This document shows positions 10,110 to 20,390 of a stretch of 64,000 bases of DNA, one piece after another. The first letter of the stretch is position 1. Every line of letters begins with the position of its first letter. The translations under genes were made by a program, and so were the position numbers. This DNA comes from Parelaphostrongylus tenuis (lineage: Eukaryota; Nematoda; Chromadorea; Rhabditida; Metastrongylidae): contig JAHQIW010007096.1 of assembly GCA_019055375.1 (NCBI GenBank), forward strand, positions 1 to 64,000, in the 5' to 3' direction. Below the pieces are notes generated by a model, which was not told where the DNA came from, did not search any database, and saw only the letters and a program-made list of their open reading frames with translations.

Positions 10110-12884
10110 TGTTGTGCGGCACAGCGAAAAACACCAGTGAAAGGTATCCGTAGAACGGATGCAGAATATTCAACGGCGGCACTATAGGCTTAGCTAGTGA
10201 CTTGTTCTCATTTCAGCTCAGTAAGAAGCCCTGTTAAAATCATAATTGTGCATAAAGACGGAAACAGAGTGTACACAATGATTGACTGTCTTTTGATTAT
10301 ATGAACTGTGGTCACGTTGTCGCCATAAGCTCATGCAATTGCAATTCTTTGCGATTGATGCATTAGCACAGTCGGCGTCACCACACTGAACCATCGAACC
10401 CGTGAAATGCACGATCAACTGAATGAAAGAAGCGTTGTGTTGTAAAGTAGTATTACTCATCAGCGTAGCAAAACTCGGCTGTTTCTGATTTTTAAAAGAC
10501 CCATTTCGATTTGTACGGTTTAGATATATTGGAGGGAAACCTTCAAATTTATTTGATTTCAAGTGCAGAAGATTGTTTTCCATCGTTGGCGATGGAATGG
10601 TGAACATAAAGTAACAAAATTTGAAGTTAACGTAGTCTATATGCTGCATAATCAATGGTGCTGAACAATGATATATCAGTGCTTTCGAAAAAAAAGACAA
10701 TCCAGGTGTTGTAGGCTATGTTATTATTCAATTAGTCGCCACAAATTTATCACTTAAGCAGGAATATAGAGGTAGACACGTCGTTTTGGTTAGCTGGTAG
10801 TAACTCTGCATATTGAACAATTCAGTGATTGTTGAATTCAACTCAAAAAACTTAGGTGGAATCATTTCGAAAAGAAATTTCATTTCTCATATACTCATAA
10901 GGCTATGAAGTTGTGTGTATTAGTGCTCATCATATCTATCATCTGAGACTTCTCGTGAAAGACTATTGACTAGGATTTGAAAGGGTAAAACTTCTTTGAT
11001 TAGAATCGAAATTGTTGAGGAAAAAAAGTGTTATTTGAATAGCCATTACGATGAGGAAATTTCCTTTTATGAGATAGAAGTGGAAACTCCTATCACGTTT
11101 CGAGTGTGGTGGTTGCCAGAATGAAGAACATTTTTTTACAAAAATTTCACATCCACTACCGGTCGTAATGCTATAAATGCATTATTCAATCGTCCATCGG
11201 TTCAAATGTGCTAGAATCGATTTCGTAAATCTGTAATGATCCGAATTAACGGCTACACTGAACTTTGGCTAAAACAGTCAAAACATCCCACAAGCCCTCC
11301 TTTTTAGAGCTTGCACTAGATTACTAGATTATTTTCAAAATGATGACCGACGTTCCGACAGTTTTGCTTTCCTTAGAGTCTACTATATCATACCGAATCA
11401 TGCAATAAATGTTTCAAAACTCGTTCGGTACGACGTATGGTGGTACACATTGTCCAGATTGCTTTCTTTCTGGAGCAAAAATTTTTCTCAGGCATTTGGT
11501 AATTTTTCAAGACTTTGAATCTTGGCAATTCTTATAATGTGATAAGATTGCAAGAAGCCCTCTTGTCGTTTTGTAGTGGGAAACAAAGAGTGTTTCACAC
11601 TCAGTTCACTATGTTGCTCGGATGGGGTTTGTGGATAGACTTTTGCTGAGTTTTTAGTAGTTTTCCGAAAGCTCAAATTTTGGAAAATCCGCAACCAAAT
11701 CTTTTTTTGAGAAGGTCTTATAGGGCTAAAAAAGCAAAAAGGCGTTTCGCGCTCGAACTAGTTTACTCGTCGACTGAACTACGTGATGGGCTTATTGATG
11801 CTCATAACTAAGACTTATAGTTAAAGGAACTTTATCGTTTACAAAAAGACAGAGTGCCACAAAGGAAACTCTGATAAAAGAGATCTCAACATAAAGAACA
11901 ACTACTTGTCAGAAATTTTTCATGTTACCATGACATTAACGCATGCTTACAAGAAGAAAGTCACTTTTAATTGTTATTGGACATTTTCATCTTAGCTTCT
12001 TCAAGTTTTTGTAGCCCTTCGACAGCTTAGAAAATGCTAATTTCAATACCAAATTTGTTTTCTGGAAAAATTTTTGTCTCTTATTTTGCTGAAGATAAGA
12101 ACACAACGCTTTGCTTCTGGTGTAATGAGTCCGTCGTTTGAACTTCACAGCGGCTTTTGTTGGCAGTTCTGTAGGAAACTTTGACTCTAACAAAGCTTTG
12201 TCGCTATGCATAGAAAGATTATCGCTGAAGGAATTTTCGTAAGCGTACTTTTAGCAGAAAGAATGCCCATTTGTCCTAAAATCCCTATTTAATGCAAAAA
12301 CTACGTCTTTGGGATAAAAGGCATTCTCAACCTTGCTTTCATATTTCTTTCGGCGGTATCATAAGAAAGTATTCGAGAACGCATTTCCTACAATGTATAA
12401 TTTTTGGAAGTGACTCATGTGGAAGGACTTCAACTGTATTATCAATTAATCAACGATCAACAATTTATACAACTAAAATCAGTCAACAACAAACTGTCCT
12501 TGCTTGAACGTTGGCAGCGATCAACTATTTACTTTGTTGTGGCGAAATTGAACTTCCTACATTCAAAAATTAGTATTTCCTCTTTCTTCATTAGACCACA
12601 AGTAGTCAATCAACAGCTCAAGAAATGAAGATTCTAGCACTCAACTTGAGTTGTGCAAAAGTCATTATAGTTTGCAGTATCAAAAAGTAGAAAGATGATC
12701 CTTGTGTCTGGCTATCTGAACTTCACAGCGGCATCTGTGGCAGTTATATAGAAAATTTTGGATGGCCGAAACACTTCATATTACGGATTAGCATGTTGAT
12801 AGAGAGATTGTGGTTCATTTGGTTAGAGAACAAATGAATATTCGACCTCGTTCGTCTTACAATCAGTTTCCATAGGAGTGTTAA
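10110..12884. other. Intergenic stretch without a supported gene
   Basis: A 160-codon open frame exists on the minus strand (10,218-10,700), but it shows no domain, signal peptide or splice context that I recognise. 11,480-11,700 holds a weak reverse monomer of the foldback family (TTTCACACTCAGTTCACTAT, TTTTCCGAAAGCTC). A direct duplication of GAACTTCACAGCGGC lies near 12,140 and 12,718. Confidence 0.4.
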
Positions 12885-14345
12885 TTATCGTTAGAAAGCT
12901 CAAATCACTGGCTAGGACCGTACATGGCCTGATTCTTTGAAAAGAGCCTTTTGTTTCTGCAAAATTTAGAATATAGTCATGTTTCATCAACAGCCTAATT
13001 CAACCATAACTTCGATGGAAGCAAGAAAACATGAACGTGCAGAGAAAATCGCATGGTATCTTAGTCAATCGTTCAGTCTGGAGTTTTTCTTTTGCAAGCG
13101 CAGAGGCGATTTCTAACTGAATAATAAATATCGCACTATCATGTGAGAAAATCGGTCGCTCATTGTGCTAGTTTCCTTGCTTATGCACCCGTATTCCTTG
13201 AATTGGCCAAAGAACACTGACTCGCGTATGTAATGGATCGTATTTCTACTGCTACGCTGCAGACAAGCGATCTTGCCAGAAAATAAGCACGACGTTGACA
13301 TCCTTGAATCTCATACTATCGAATGATTACTAACACTTCATTAAAAAATCTTATACCGCGAATGAGGTCAAACATCCAATTGTTACCTCAAATCGCAAAG
13401 AGTCAAATTTTTGTCAAGATATTTAGTAAGAAGGAAAGCCTATGCGTCGATTGTATTTTTAGTACTATAACATCCTTTAGAAATGGATTTAATTCGACTA
13501 TTACTGAGCATTCTTGTCGCCTATCTCGTGAGGTAGGTGAGGATAGATCGCCTCTCTCTTAGTCAGCATTTGTCGCTGGCCATAAATATGTCTGTCCTAA
13601 AATCAGCTTCAAATATCGGGTATGTGCAATACGTGGAAGACGATCAATAATTACAATAGTCTAATGAAAGAGCTCTGTCTGGCAAGGTTTAAAGCACAAA
13701 TTAAAGACCAGAGAAGATCAAGAGATCAAAAAGGCTTTTCAAAAGCATACACTTATTGAATTCTTTCAAGCTTGTGTTATATTTTGAATGTCTGGAACTC
13801 TAAGGAAGGAGTTTTGTCCAGTAAAACGCGATAAAAGAAAAAACATGATCTTATGAAACATGATTTTATTTTGAATGTTACAGCAAAGGATAAAAGGATA
13901 AAGCTCTCGGCGTTAATCAATCCCTGAGGGATGCGCCATTCATTCGACTTCAATATTTAACTTCGTTTGAGGTGATTGAATGCATATCTGGACCTTTACA
14001 ATAACTCGCGGTGGCCTCCCGCTGAAGCGAGTCAGTGCTGCTTATCCTCCAAGACAAGTCTGAGACCTGTCTGCTACCAATTTACCGACCCCGGAGGGAT
14101 GGATGGCTTGGTGGAGCCATGAGCTCGAGATCGAACAATTGACCTCGCGTGCGACGCAGGGCACCTCTAACTACTGCGCCGCATGTGCTCCTTGAATGTT
14201 ACAGTAATATATGTTAAATGTTACGGTTGAATGTTGCGGTGTTATAAAGGGGTGCTTGAAAAACCGGCGATGTGGGGTTATCCTCAAGTGTCAGCTTTCG
14301 AATGGTTACTAACTCTGCCGTGAAAAGTTCCTCTCCAGCGAGTGA
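12885..14345. repeat. Foldback-type repeat array (copy 2) with an insertion
   Basis: A forward monomer near 12,890 (TTAGAAAGCTCAAATC) is followed by reverse monomers near 13,320 (ATCGAATGATTACTAACAC) and 14,295 (TTTCGAATGGTTACTAACTC). The order and the terminal motif GTGAAAAGTTCCTCTCCAGC match the other foldback copies. The dispersed repeat at 13,885-14,195 interrupts it. Boundaries are approximate. Confidence 0.5.
13885..14195. repeat. Dispersed repeat, tRNA-like on the minus strand
   Basis: Aligned with a second copy at 61,345-61,605. Shared blocks include TTTGAGGTGATTGAAT, AGACAAGTCTG, GGAGRGATGGA, GGCTTG, GAGCCATG and GATCGAA. The last part (GAGATCGAACAATTGACCTC ... CTAACTACTGCGCC), read on the minus strand, resembles the end and D-arm of a tRNA. 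This suggests a tRNA-derived SINE. Both copies are degenerate. Confidence 0.55.
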
Positions 14346-15289
14346 GATTGGCTTTTCATTTGTCCTCTCATAACTGAAAAGTACCAGTTTCAAAATGCTG
14401 AGTTTTGCTCTATGGGACGTGATCTCGGTAGCGCTCCTTCGCGGTCATTTGAAATGGTTATTTATCGTTCACAGTTTAGTGGCTCCTTTCTCTCCTCTTC
14501 TCAAATGTAAATATGTGTAGTCATTTGGTACCTATTTCGTAGAACTGTTTTTGTTTGTGTCAGAGACGACAAAAAAAGCAGTTCTTTAGTTTGCTTATAG
14601 TGCGTGACTTTCGGTACATTTTTGTAACGTAGCTTTCTCGAAGGGATGCACTTGAACGTTCGAAAATTGAAGACAGTTCTCTCAAAGTTTTTCTTGTGAA
14701 GTCAATATACTTTGTTGTTCATTCGGCAATTTGAAGTACTTGTCCACCTCGTGTATCTGCGAAGCAACCTATAAATGAAGGCTTACCATCATTAAGTACT
14801 GTCAAATAAAACTACCTTTTGTTTCGAGTGTTTTCTTTAAATCACGTTCAAATTTCAATATGCCGAATTGTTATTTTTGTGTCATGCATGTGGTCTGTTG
14901 TAGGCACTTATGCAGTGCAAAGCACATGTTTCGAGTCTTGCACTTTTGACAGCTGCACAGTGCCTTTCGTCTTAGGAAATTCTCTCGGGTGAGAACCCCC
15001 TAATAGAAGAATTGACGACGAACATTTTACACGTGTCGATAAGTGATAAAATATCGAACGGGCAGTGTTGTACACTCGATTGCTCTTGAAGGATATCGCC
15101 AAATTTATTATATCTTTCTTTTGGAGTGTTTTCTGTAGACCATGCTCAAATTTCAATATGTCAGCCGTCACAATCAAGTTCATTGTACTGTTTGTCTTTA
15201 CCGAATAAATCTTCTAATTAACAATTGCGTATTTGCCGAATAAGGAAATCAAGGAGATATTCAATCAATGCCGAGGTCAACTGATAGTC
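14346..15289. other. Gene-free stretch
   Basis: No supported coding region. A direct duplication of a TTTTGAGTGTTTTCT-like segment followed by CATGCTCAAATTTCAATATG occurs near 14,825-14,865 and 15,122-15,165. Otherwise it is unremarkable AT-rich DNA. Confidence 0.4.
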
Positions 15290-15745
15290 GGTCATGGGAA
15301 TTTTTGAAGATTTTTCGAGGTCTGGCATCTCGCGCTTCACGTACGTTTCGACGGCTTTCGTCTTATCAGATTTACAAGTCCCCTTACTCACTGATAGTAG
15401 AGGCGGTGAAACATGTTGAGTGAAGACAGCGTGAAGTGATGGTCTTTACCATTTCTCAGTCAATAGCTTACGGCTGTTATCAAGCAAATAAACATTGCCT
15501 TTTAATTGACTGCATTTGTACATTCTATAATAAAGTGAATGTCTATTTAATGGATTACCTCCGTAGGTCATTGACTGAAAATGGTTAAACCATATTTCAC
15601 GTTCTCTTGACGTAACATGTTTTCCCTATCCCTATTTTCAATAGGGGTTACTAATGGGGCGTGTGGCCCTGATAAAGAGGGCGAGACGGCAGAAACGTAC
15701 GTAGGTCCGTGATATGTCAACCTCGAATAGGCTCTAAACATTCTC
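15290..15745. mobile_element. MITE-like palindromic element
   Basis: The left arm (about 15,300-15,385; TTCGAGGTCTGGCATCTCGC, ACGTACGTTTCGACGGC) is an imperfect inverted copy of the right arm (about 15,650-15,740; GAGGGCGAGACGGC, AGAAACGTACGT, GACATATCACGG-type sequence read in reverse). About 260 bp of AT-rich sequence separates the arms. No coding capacity is seen. It is distantly similar to the palindrome at 55,109-55,430. Confidence 0.55.
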
Positions 15746-16063
15746 TCAGACTATGCATTTTGAGACTCTAAAGATAATCTACCACATGGAAAGTTTGGAG
15801 CTTTTTAGACGAGAGGTGCGTGGAAATATCGATTTTGATAAATGTTGGATTCCATGCAATAGACGAGAAGGTGACTGGTAATGATTATATGACATCTCTG
15901 ATGTTGACGTTTCTTTATCTCACAGTATAATATACTGTCTCTTCAAAAAAATCTTACATATAGGTTGAATTCTCGAATAAATGAAAGATTCAGCTGTTCA
16001 AAATCTTTTAAAACTAATCAATTAACATGCAGGTTTCCACATACGCAAGGACTAGACATGTTC

Positions 16064-16069
16064 TTTATT
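16064..16069 (-). promoter_or_regulatory. Polyadenylation signal of the minus CAP gene
   Basis: AATAAA on the minus strand (TTTATT on plus), about 30 bp after the ancestral TGA at 16,099-16,101. The frameshifted reading of the last exon would stop at a TAA that overlaps this signal. Confidence 0.55.
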
Positions 16070-16098
16070 TAAAACTGAACAAATGCACTTGTGCATTT

Positions 16099-19000
16099 TC
16101 AATAAGAACATAGTCCAACAGAAGGATTGCAATTGTTGGGACCAGTAGGACAAGCGCTGCACATAGGACCGATAGGATAATGCTCTGTCCAACAACGTTC
16201 ACTCTGAAACAAAATATAGTGTCCTCTGAGGTTTCATAGAGCCATCAAGCTTTCATGAACTTACGGATCTTTGTACAAGCAAGAAGTAAGGTAAAATCCA
16301 TTGCACAAATGAGTTGCACAGGCCACGTATCTATTGCTTGCCCAGAGAACCTGAAATAGCCCATATGACTTAACGGCATGTAAAATTTGAGTGGTTCAAG
16401 TGATTACGCAAACCTTGGTGACCCTTGTCACGTTTCTCTGAGTGCGCTGAACCACTTCAGGAGCCAATACCATGTGAGAAGGAATGCCATTAGTTCCGAG
16501 TTCATTTGTAAACGATGCAATCGCCTGATTTAGTAGAGATTAAAGGATGTTCCAAACATTTTTGTGTAATGAACCATAATGCTCTTAAAGAATACTAGGA
16601 ACGATTTTCGTTACTCACATTCTGGATCGCACCCAGCAAGTCAGTCGCAGTCGTTGCAAGAACATGAATATTTTCACTGTAGCCGGCTCGAGCAAGCGGC
16701 GGTGATTGTTGTTTATTACATAGTAGCACGTGATTAAGTGCATACTGCTCTGCGAGACAGTCATACTCCTAAATGACCACGAGCGTCACAAGGTAAGTGT
16801 GGATGGAACGCCTCAACGGATGAACCGCGAAACTTTACCATCAAGTCCATTCGTGAGGCCGGTGCTGCGTTCTCATTTACATATTCACCGTTTTTTGCTA
16901 AACCTCTGGCGACAAGTGATCTGAACAGGTGCAATTTCTTTCTTGCAGCAAATAACAATATGGTGACTATTAACCACTCATTAATAAATATAATCATTGC
17001 AAATATCGGTGATATTTCCACTTGAAAAAAACCTTCAAAATCATGTACTACATTGTGAAACGGCCGGATTAAGATTCAAAACATCTTTGGCATAATAACG
17101 CAAATCTTTTTTCTGGAATTACCTGAAATTATTATGCATTCCTAGGACGACTTCTCTGAAGGTGGAACTGAACGCTGTGCTTGGGCAATCAGTACTTTTC
17201 TTTCTGGGGGTAGTCGTTGTTGCTGGTGATCTTGCAGCGTTGACGCACAATCCGTTTTCGCAATAAGAAGGGCTGAATGCCATACACTGTGCGTCGATTT
17301 GACATGGAGCTCCAGACACGTAGATTTGTCTGCCGATATACACGTTTCTGAAACATTATTGATAGCACCTCGTCAGTGACCCCCGCCCACATTAAGCTCT
17401 GCACTGTAGCAAGGCTTTTTTTTCGGAGGCTTAATGTGGGGCGAGGGTCACTAACGAGGAGGCCGAAACCTTCGAAACACCGGTGTATGGCCCTGGCGTA
17501 CCAACCTCGTTTAGGCTGAAAACATTCTTTTTTGGAATTATTGATAGCGTTTTCATGATGACTGAATAACTCTATGAGTTCTCTACGAACTATGAAAGTC
17601 TTTCGAGAAGCTGCGCTGTGCTTTGAAACCGACATTTCTCAAGCTAGCGAATGACTGAAAACGTAGATTGAAAAAAAAATGAATGTTATTCAACATCTGG
17701 TGATATGTTCCTTTTTGAATAATGTGGTTTTCTTGTTGAATTATAGAATTCTCTAGGCAAGTGGGCATTTTTTTACTAGTATCATCTTTAAGAGTCTCCT
17801 CTGTGATATTTTGCCGCTTATTGATGATAATGCCGTCTTAGAATCTCAATTTACCTGACAAATATCTTTATTTCCTCTGCGACGCGCTAATATAAATTAG
17901 CACGGAGACGCGACGTCTTCACTACAGTATCTGAGCTAGACGCGATGCCGCGCAGTACGCTATAAAATATCACGCCATACCCAAAAGGTTAGAAGAATTT
18001 TTATGCTATGTGCTCTCTATTACTTACGGTGACGAGAAGATGCATGCGGCAGCAGAAGTGCCGGTGCACATAACTCCAGAGCAACCGACGGAAAGTGTGT
18101 TCGCAAGAATCATCTAAAAAGAAGATTGCAAAGCTTTCTTCTTTATGATAGCAGTCGAGTCCTACGGTTATAAAGCCAACGTACGTTAGAAAATTCAAAT
18201 AACGCCGGTTTGCCATCATAGACATTGCCAGCCGGCCAAGCCACACCCGAAATATCTGCCCAAAGCAGGATAGCGCTTTGAACCGGAAATCTTCGATCGA
18301 AGGTTGACGATACTGGTCCAAAACTGAATTTTCAAGATGTAAGCTACGATTCCAACACTGTTAGAAAGTTTGTTTTCGACTACTGATTGCATAATGGGTG
18401 CAAATTTGAATCGTAATGTGACATAATTGACTGGCTAAGGTAAGGATGCTCTGAAGGAAAACCACTCAAGTTCTGCGTGATTTCTAATGAGAGTATTATC
18501 AAATTTTTTATTCCGTCGACCCTTCGGCGTTTTCACCTTCTTATTCGTTCTAGTTCAAGCGTAATGTCAAGTGCGATTTTTTTTTTTTGTTATGTTGTTC
18601 TTCGTGGTTGCATCAACATATTTAGTGGAGAGAAGTACCACAATAACGACACAGTAGCACTGTCCTTTCAGGCACGATCACTGTTGATTGACTGAAATAA
18701 TGATTCATTTTTATGAGGTGAATTCATCATGTAGCAGTTGATATTGAACTAACTTTCACCTGGCAGTGCAATACTCTGAAGGTAGTGAAACGCAGATCGA
18801 CTAAGGATTTTCATAAAACTTTTTGACTGAGTGATGCAAAGATATCGTTGATGTCGATGCCAAAAGTAAAAGTCTACTCATAAAACTCCGTAAGTGGTAT
18901 TCTATCAAACTCACAAGCGATAATTCTTTCCGAAGGCCAATGGTGACTGAGGTGTCTGTGGAGGGCAGTTCGCTACAATATCCTGAGCTATTTTCTCCAG

Positions 19001-19298
19001 ATCACAGTTCCATTGCTGTAATACCAGGCACACATTCGGCGTTGTGTTTACATGGATTATGTACATATAGATGTAAAATTTCTCGTAAATGTTGCCTGAA
19101 TTTTATTTTAGTACGCGTTGAGGTTTTAAAGTGGAACAAAGTTAAAATCTACCAATTTGTTCATGTCACTTGCTGGCGGAAGAAAGGTTTGTCCCTGAAA
19201 TGTACCAAGGGCAACACTTGAACGTATCTGGTTGATCAGATTGAGAGCTTCTGTTCTATTTTGATCATTTAGCGTGTATTGTTGTGGACATCCAAAGG
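16099..19298 (-). CDS. Double-CAP-domain secreted protein (SCP/TAPS, ASP-like), paralogue; 5' exon missing, frameshifted end
   Basis: Ten exons in transcription order: 19298-19153, 19015-18915, 18323-18185, 18113-18028, 17347-17123, 16920-16839, 16768-16619, 16524-16414, 16350-16265, 16203-16099. All phases agree, and most exon lengths equal those of the gene at 7,452-9,915. CAP domain 1: FGCPQQYTLNDQNRTEALN, WNCDLEKIAQD, AWPAGNVYDG, TLSVGC. Then YVSGAPCQ, YCENGLCV and a short Thr hinge. CAP domain 2: MHNNFRSLVARG, EYDCLAEQ, GYSENIH, VLWASNRYVAC, ending MCSACPTG and GLCSY-stop. The helix-1 His-Asn and the SEN glutamate of CAP2 are kept, unlike in the paralogue. The exon for the signal peptide (phase 1, about 43 nt) was not found upstream of 19,298. 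In the last exon, a missing T (AGCATTATCC where AGCATTTATCC is expected) breaks the frame after VNVVGQSI. Expected mature length is about 410 residues. Likely a secreted effector; pseudogene or assembly indel. Confidence 0.82.
17369..17530. mobile_element. Truncated palindromic MITE inside a CAP gene intron
   Basis: A short left arm (GTCAGTGACCCCCGCCCACA) faces a longer right arm (GGCTTAATGTGGGGCGAGGG ... CTGGCGTACCAACCTCG). The same blocks make up both ends of the fuller element at 55,109-55,430. It lies in the 680-bp intron between exons 5 and 6 of the minus CAP gene; the paralogue's intron here is only 55 bp. The insertion thus post-dates the gene duplication. Confidence 0.7.
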
Positions 19299-19486
19299 CT
19301 GAATTTGAAAACTAAGCAGTACATCATCAATATGAAATGCTGTATTACATACTACTTTACAGGTAAAAGAACAATAATAAAAATATCAATAAACACATAC
19401 GTGGTTCGTATCGAGAACTGACAGAGTCCAAGCTCATTAGCTAAAATATCATTGAATAGAGCTCGATAATGTTAGGTGTTTTCAAA

Positions 19487-20390
19487 TGTACAAGTATGAC
19501 TTCGCCTTTCTTTTTTTCTTGTAACAGTAGTGAAAATAGAAAATGCAAATCAATTTGCGTTTGCGCAGAAGTGCCTTAGGAACGCTATAAATTTATATGT
19601 AATTCGCTCATAAAATAATTTACATGGTGGTTTTCATAAGACTTTGAAAATGACTGGTTTTGTACGCGAAAAAGCGCCATTTGCGGAAACATTATTTTGC
19701 AGATTTGTTAACGAAAAGTAATTGAAATTGCTTGATTTTGGCATCGTTCAATTGCCCATTTTCTTGCAAACGGTTTGGCATACAACTTGCTTATACTTGC
19801 TCTAAAATGGAGCTGTCTGGGAACAATTTCGCTTGCTACTCATGCACGAATAGCGCGTAAGTGGAAACTGCTAGTGAAGCGGTGCTTAAGATTAATGGAG
19901 CTTAAAACAAGCTCCACGTTAAAGAAAATACAGGCAAGTTGTACACTAAAATATTCACAAGAAAATGCGCAGTTGAGCGATACCGAGACCATGCAAATTT
20001 GCTGTAAAAATCGTATGAAAAACCAGGAACGGCACGAATATGGCAAGTTTGCTTCATGATCACGCTCGACTTCATGTTTCGAAACCGATCGAAAACGTCA
20101 TTAAAGAGCTGGCGTGGGAGATTTTAGGATGTTTTAGCTTACCCGCTTTGATTCCCCGACATTGTGCTCAGCTTACCACCTGAAATACCGAATTCAAATT
20201 ACAAATCAACAAATTTAAAATAAGAGGATTTCTGGATACAAATGTTGTCATCTTCAAAGTTCTAAAGAAACCGCCACATCAACTATTCTGCATATAAAAA
20301 ACATATGGATGAATAGTGTTTTTAAAGCAATTTCGAGCAAAAAAAACTACATAGCTTTTTCTAGAAAAACGACGGTGTTATATTTGTACA
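19487..20390 (+). mobile_element. Mariner-like element relic
   Basis: Terminal inverted repeats: left TGTACAAGTATGACTTCGCC and right GACGGTGTTATATTTGTACA. Near the right end, the plus strand encodes a decayed transposase piece (CATGATCACGCTCGACTTCA, giving HDHARLHVSKPIENVIKELA). This matches the HDNARPH catalytic region of mariner transposases (HDNA in the family, HDHA here), and is followed by IPRHCAQLTT in place of YSPDLAPSDY. The reading frame is broken and much of the middle is unrecognisable, so it is non-autonomous. Confidence 0.65.

Noticed and set aside
17189..17635. Minus-strand ORF of 148 codons
   Set aside because: It reads the hinge exon of the minus CAP gene in the wrong frame and continues through the intron and the inserted MITE.
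19401..19437. Candidate first exon of the minus CAP gene (ATG ... GTATGT donor, phase 1)
   Set aside because: The phase fits, but the encoded start (MSLDSVSSRYEP) is hydrophilic and cannot serve as a signal peptide.
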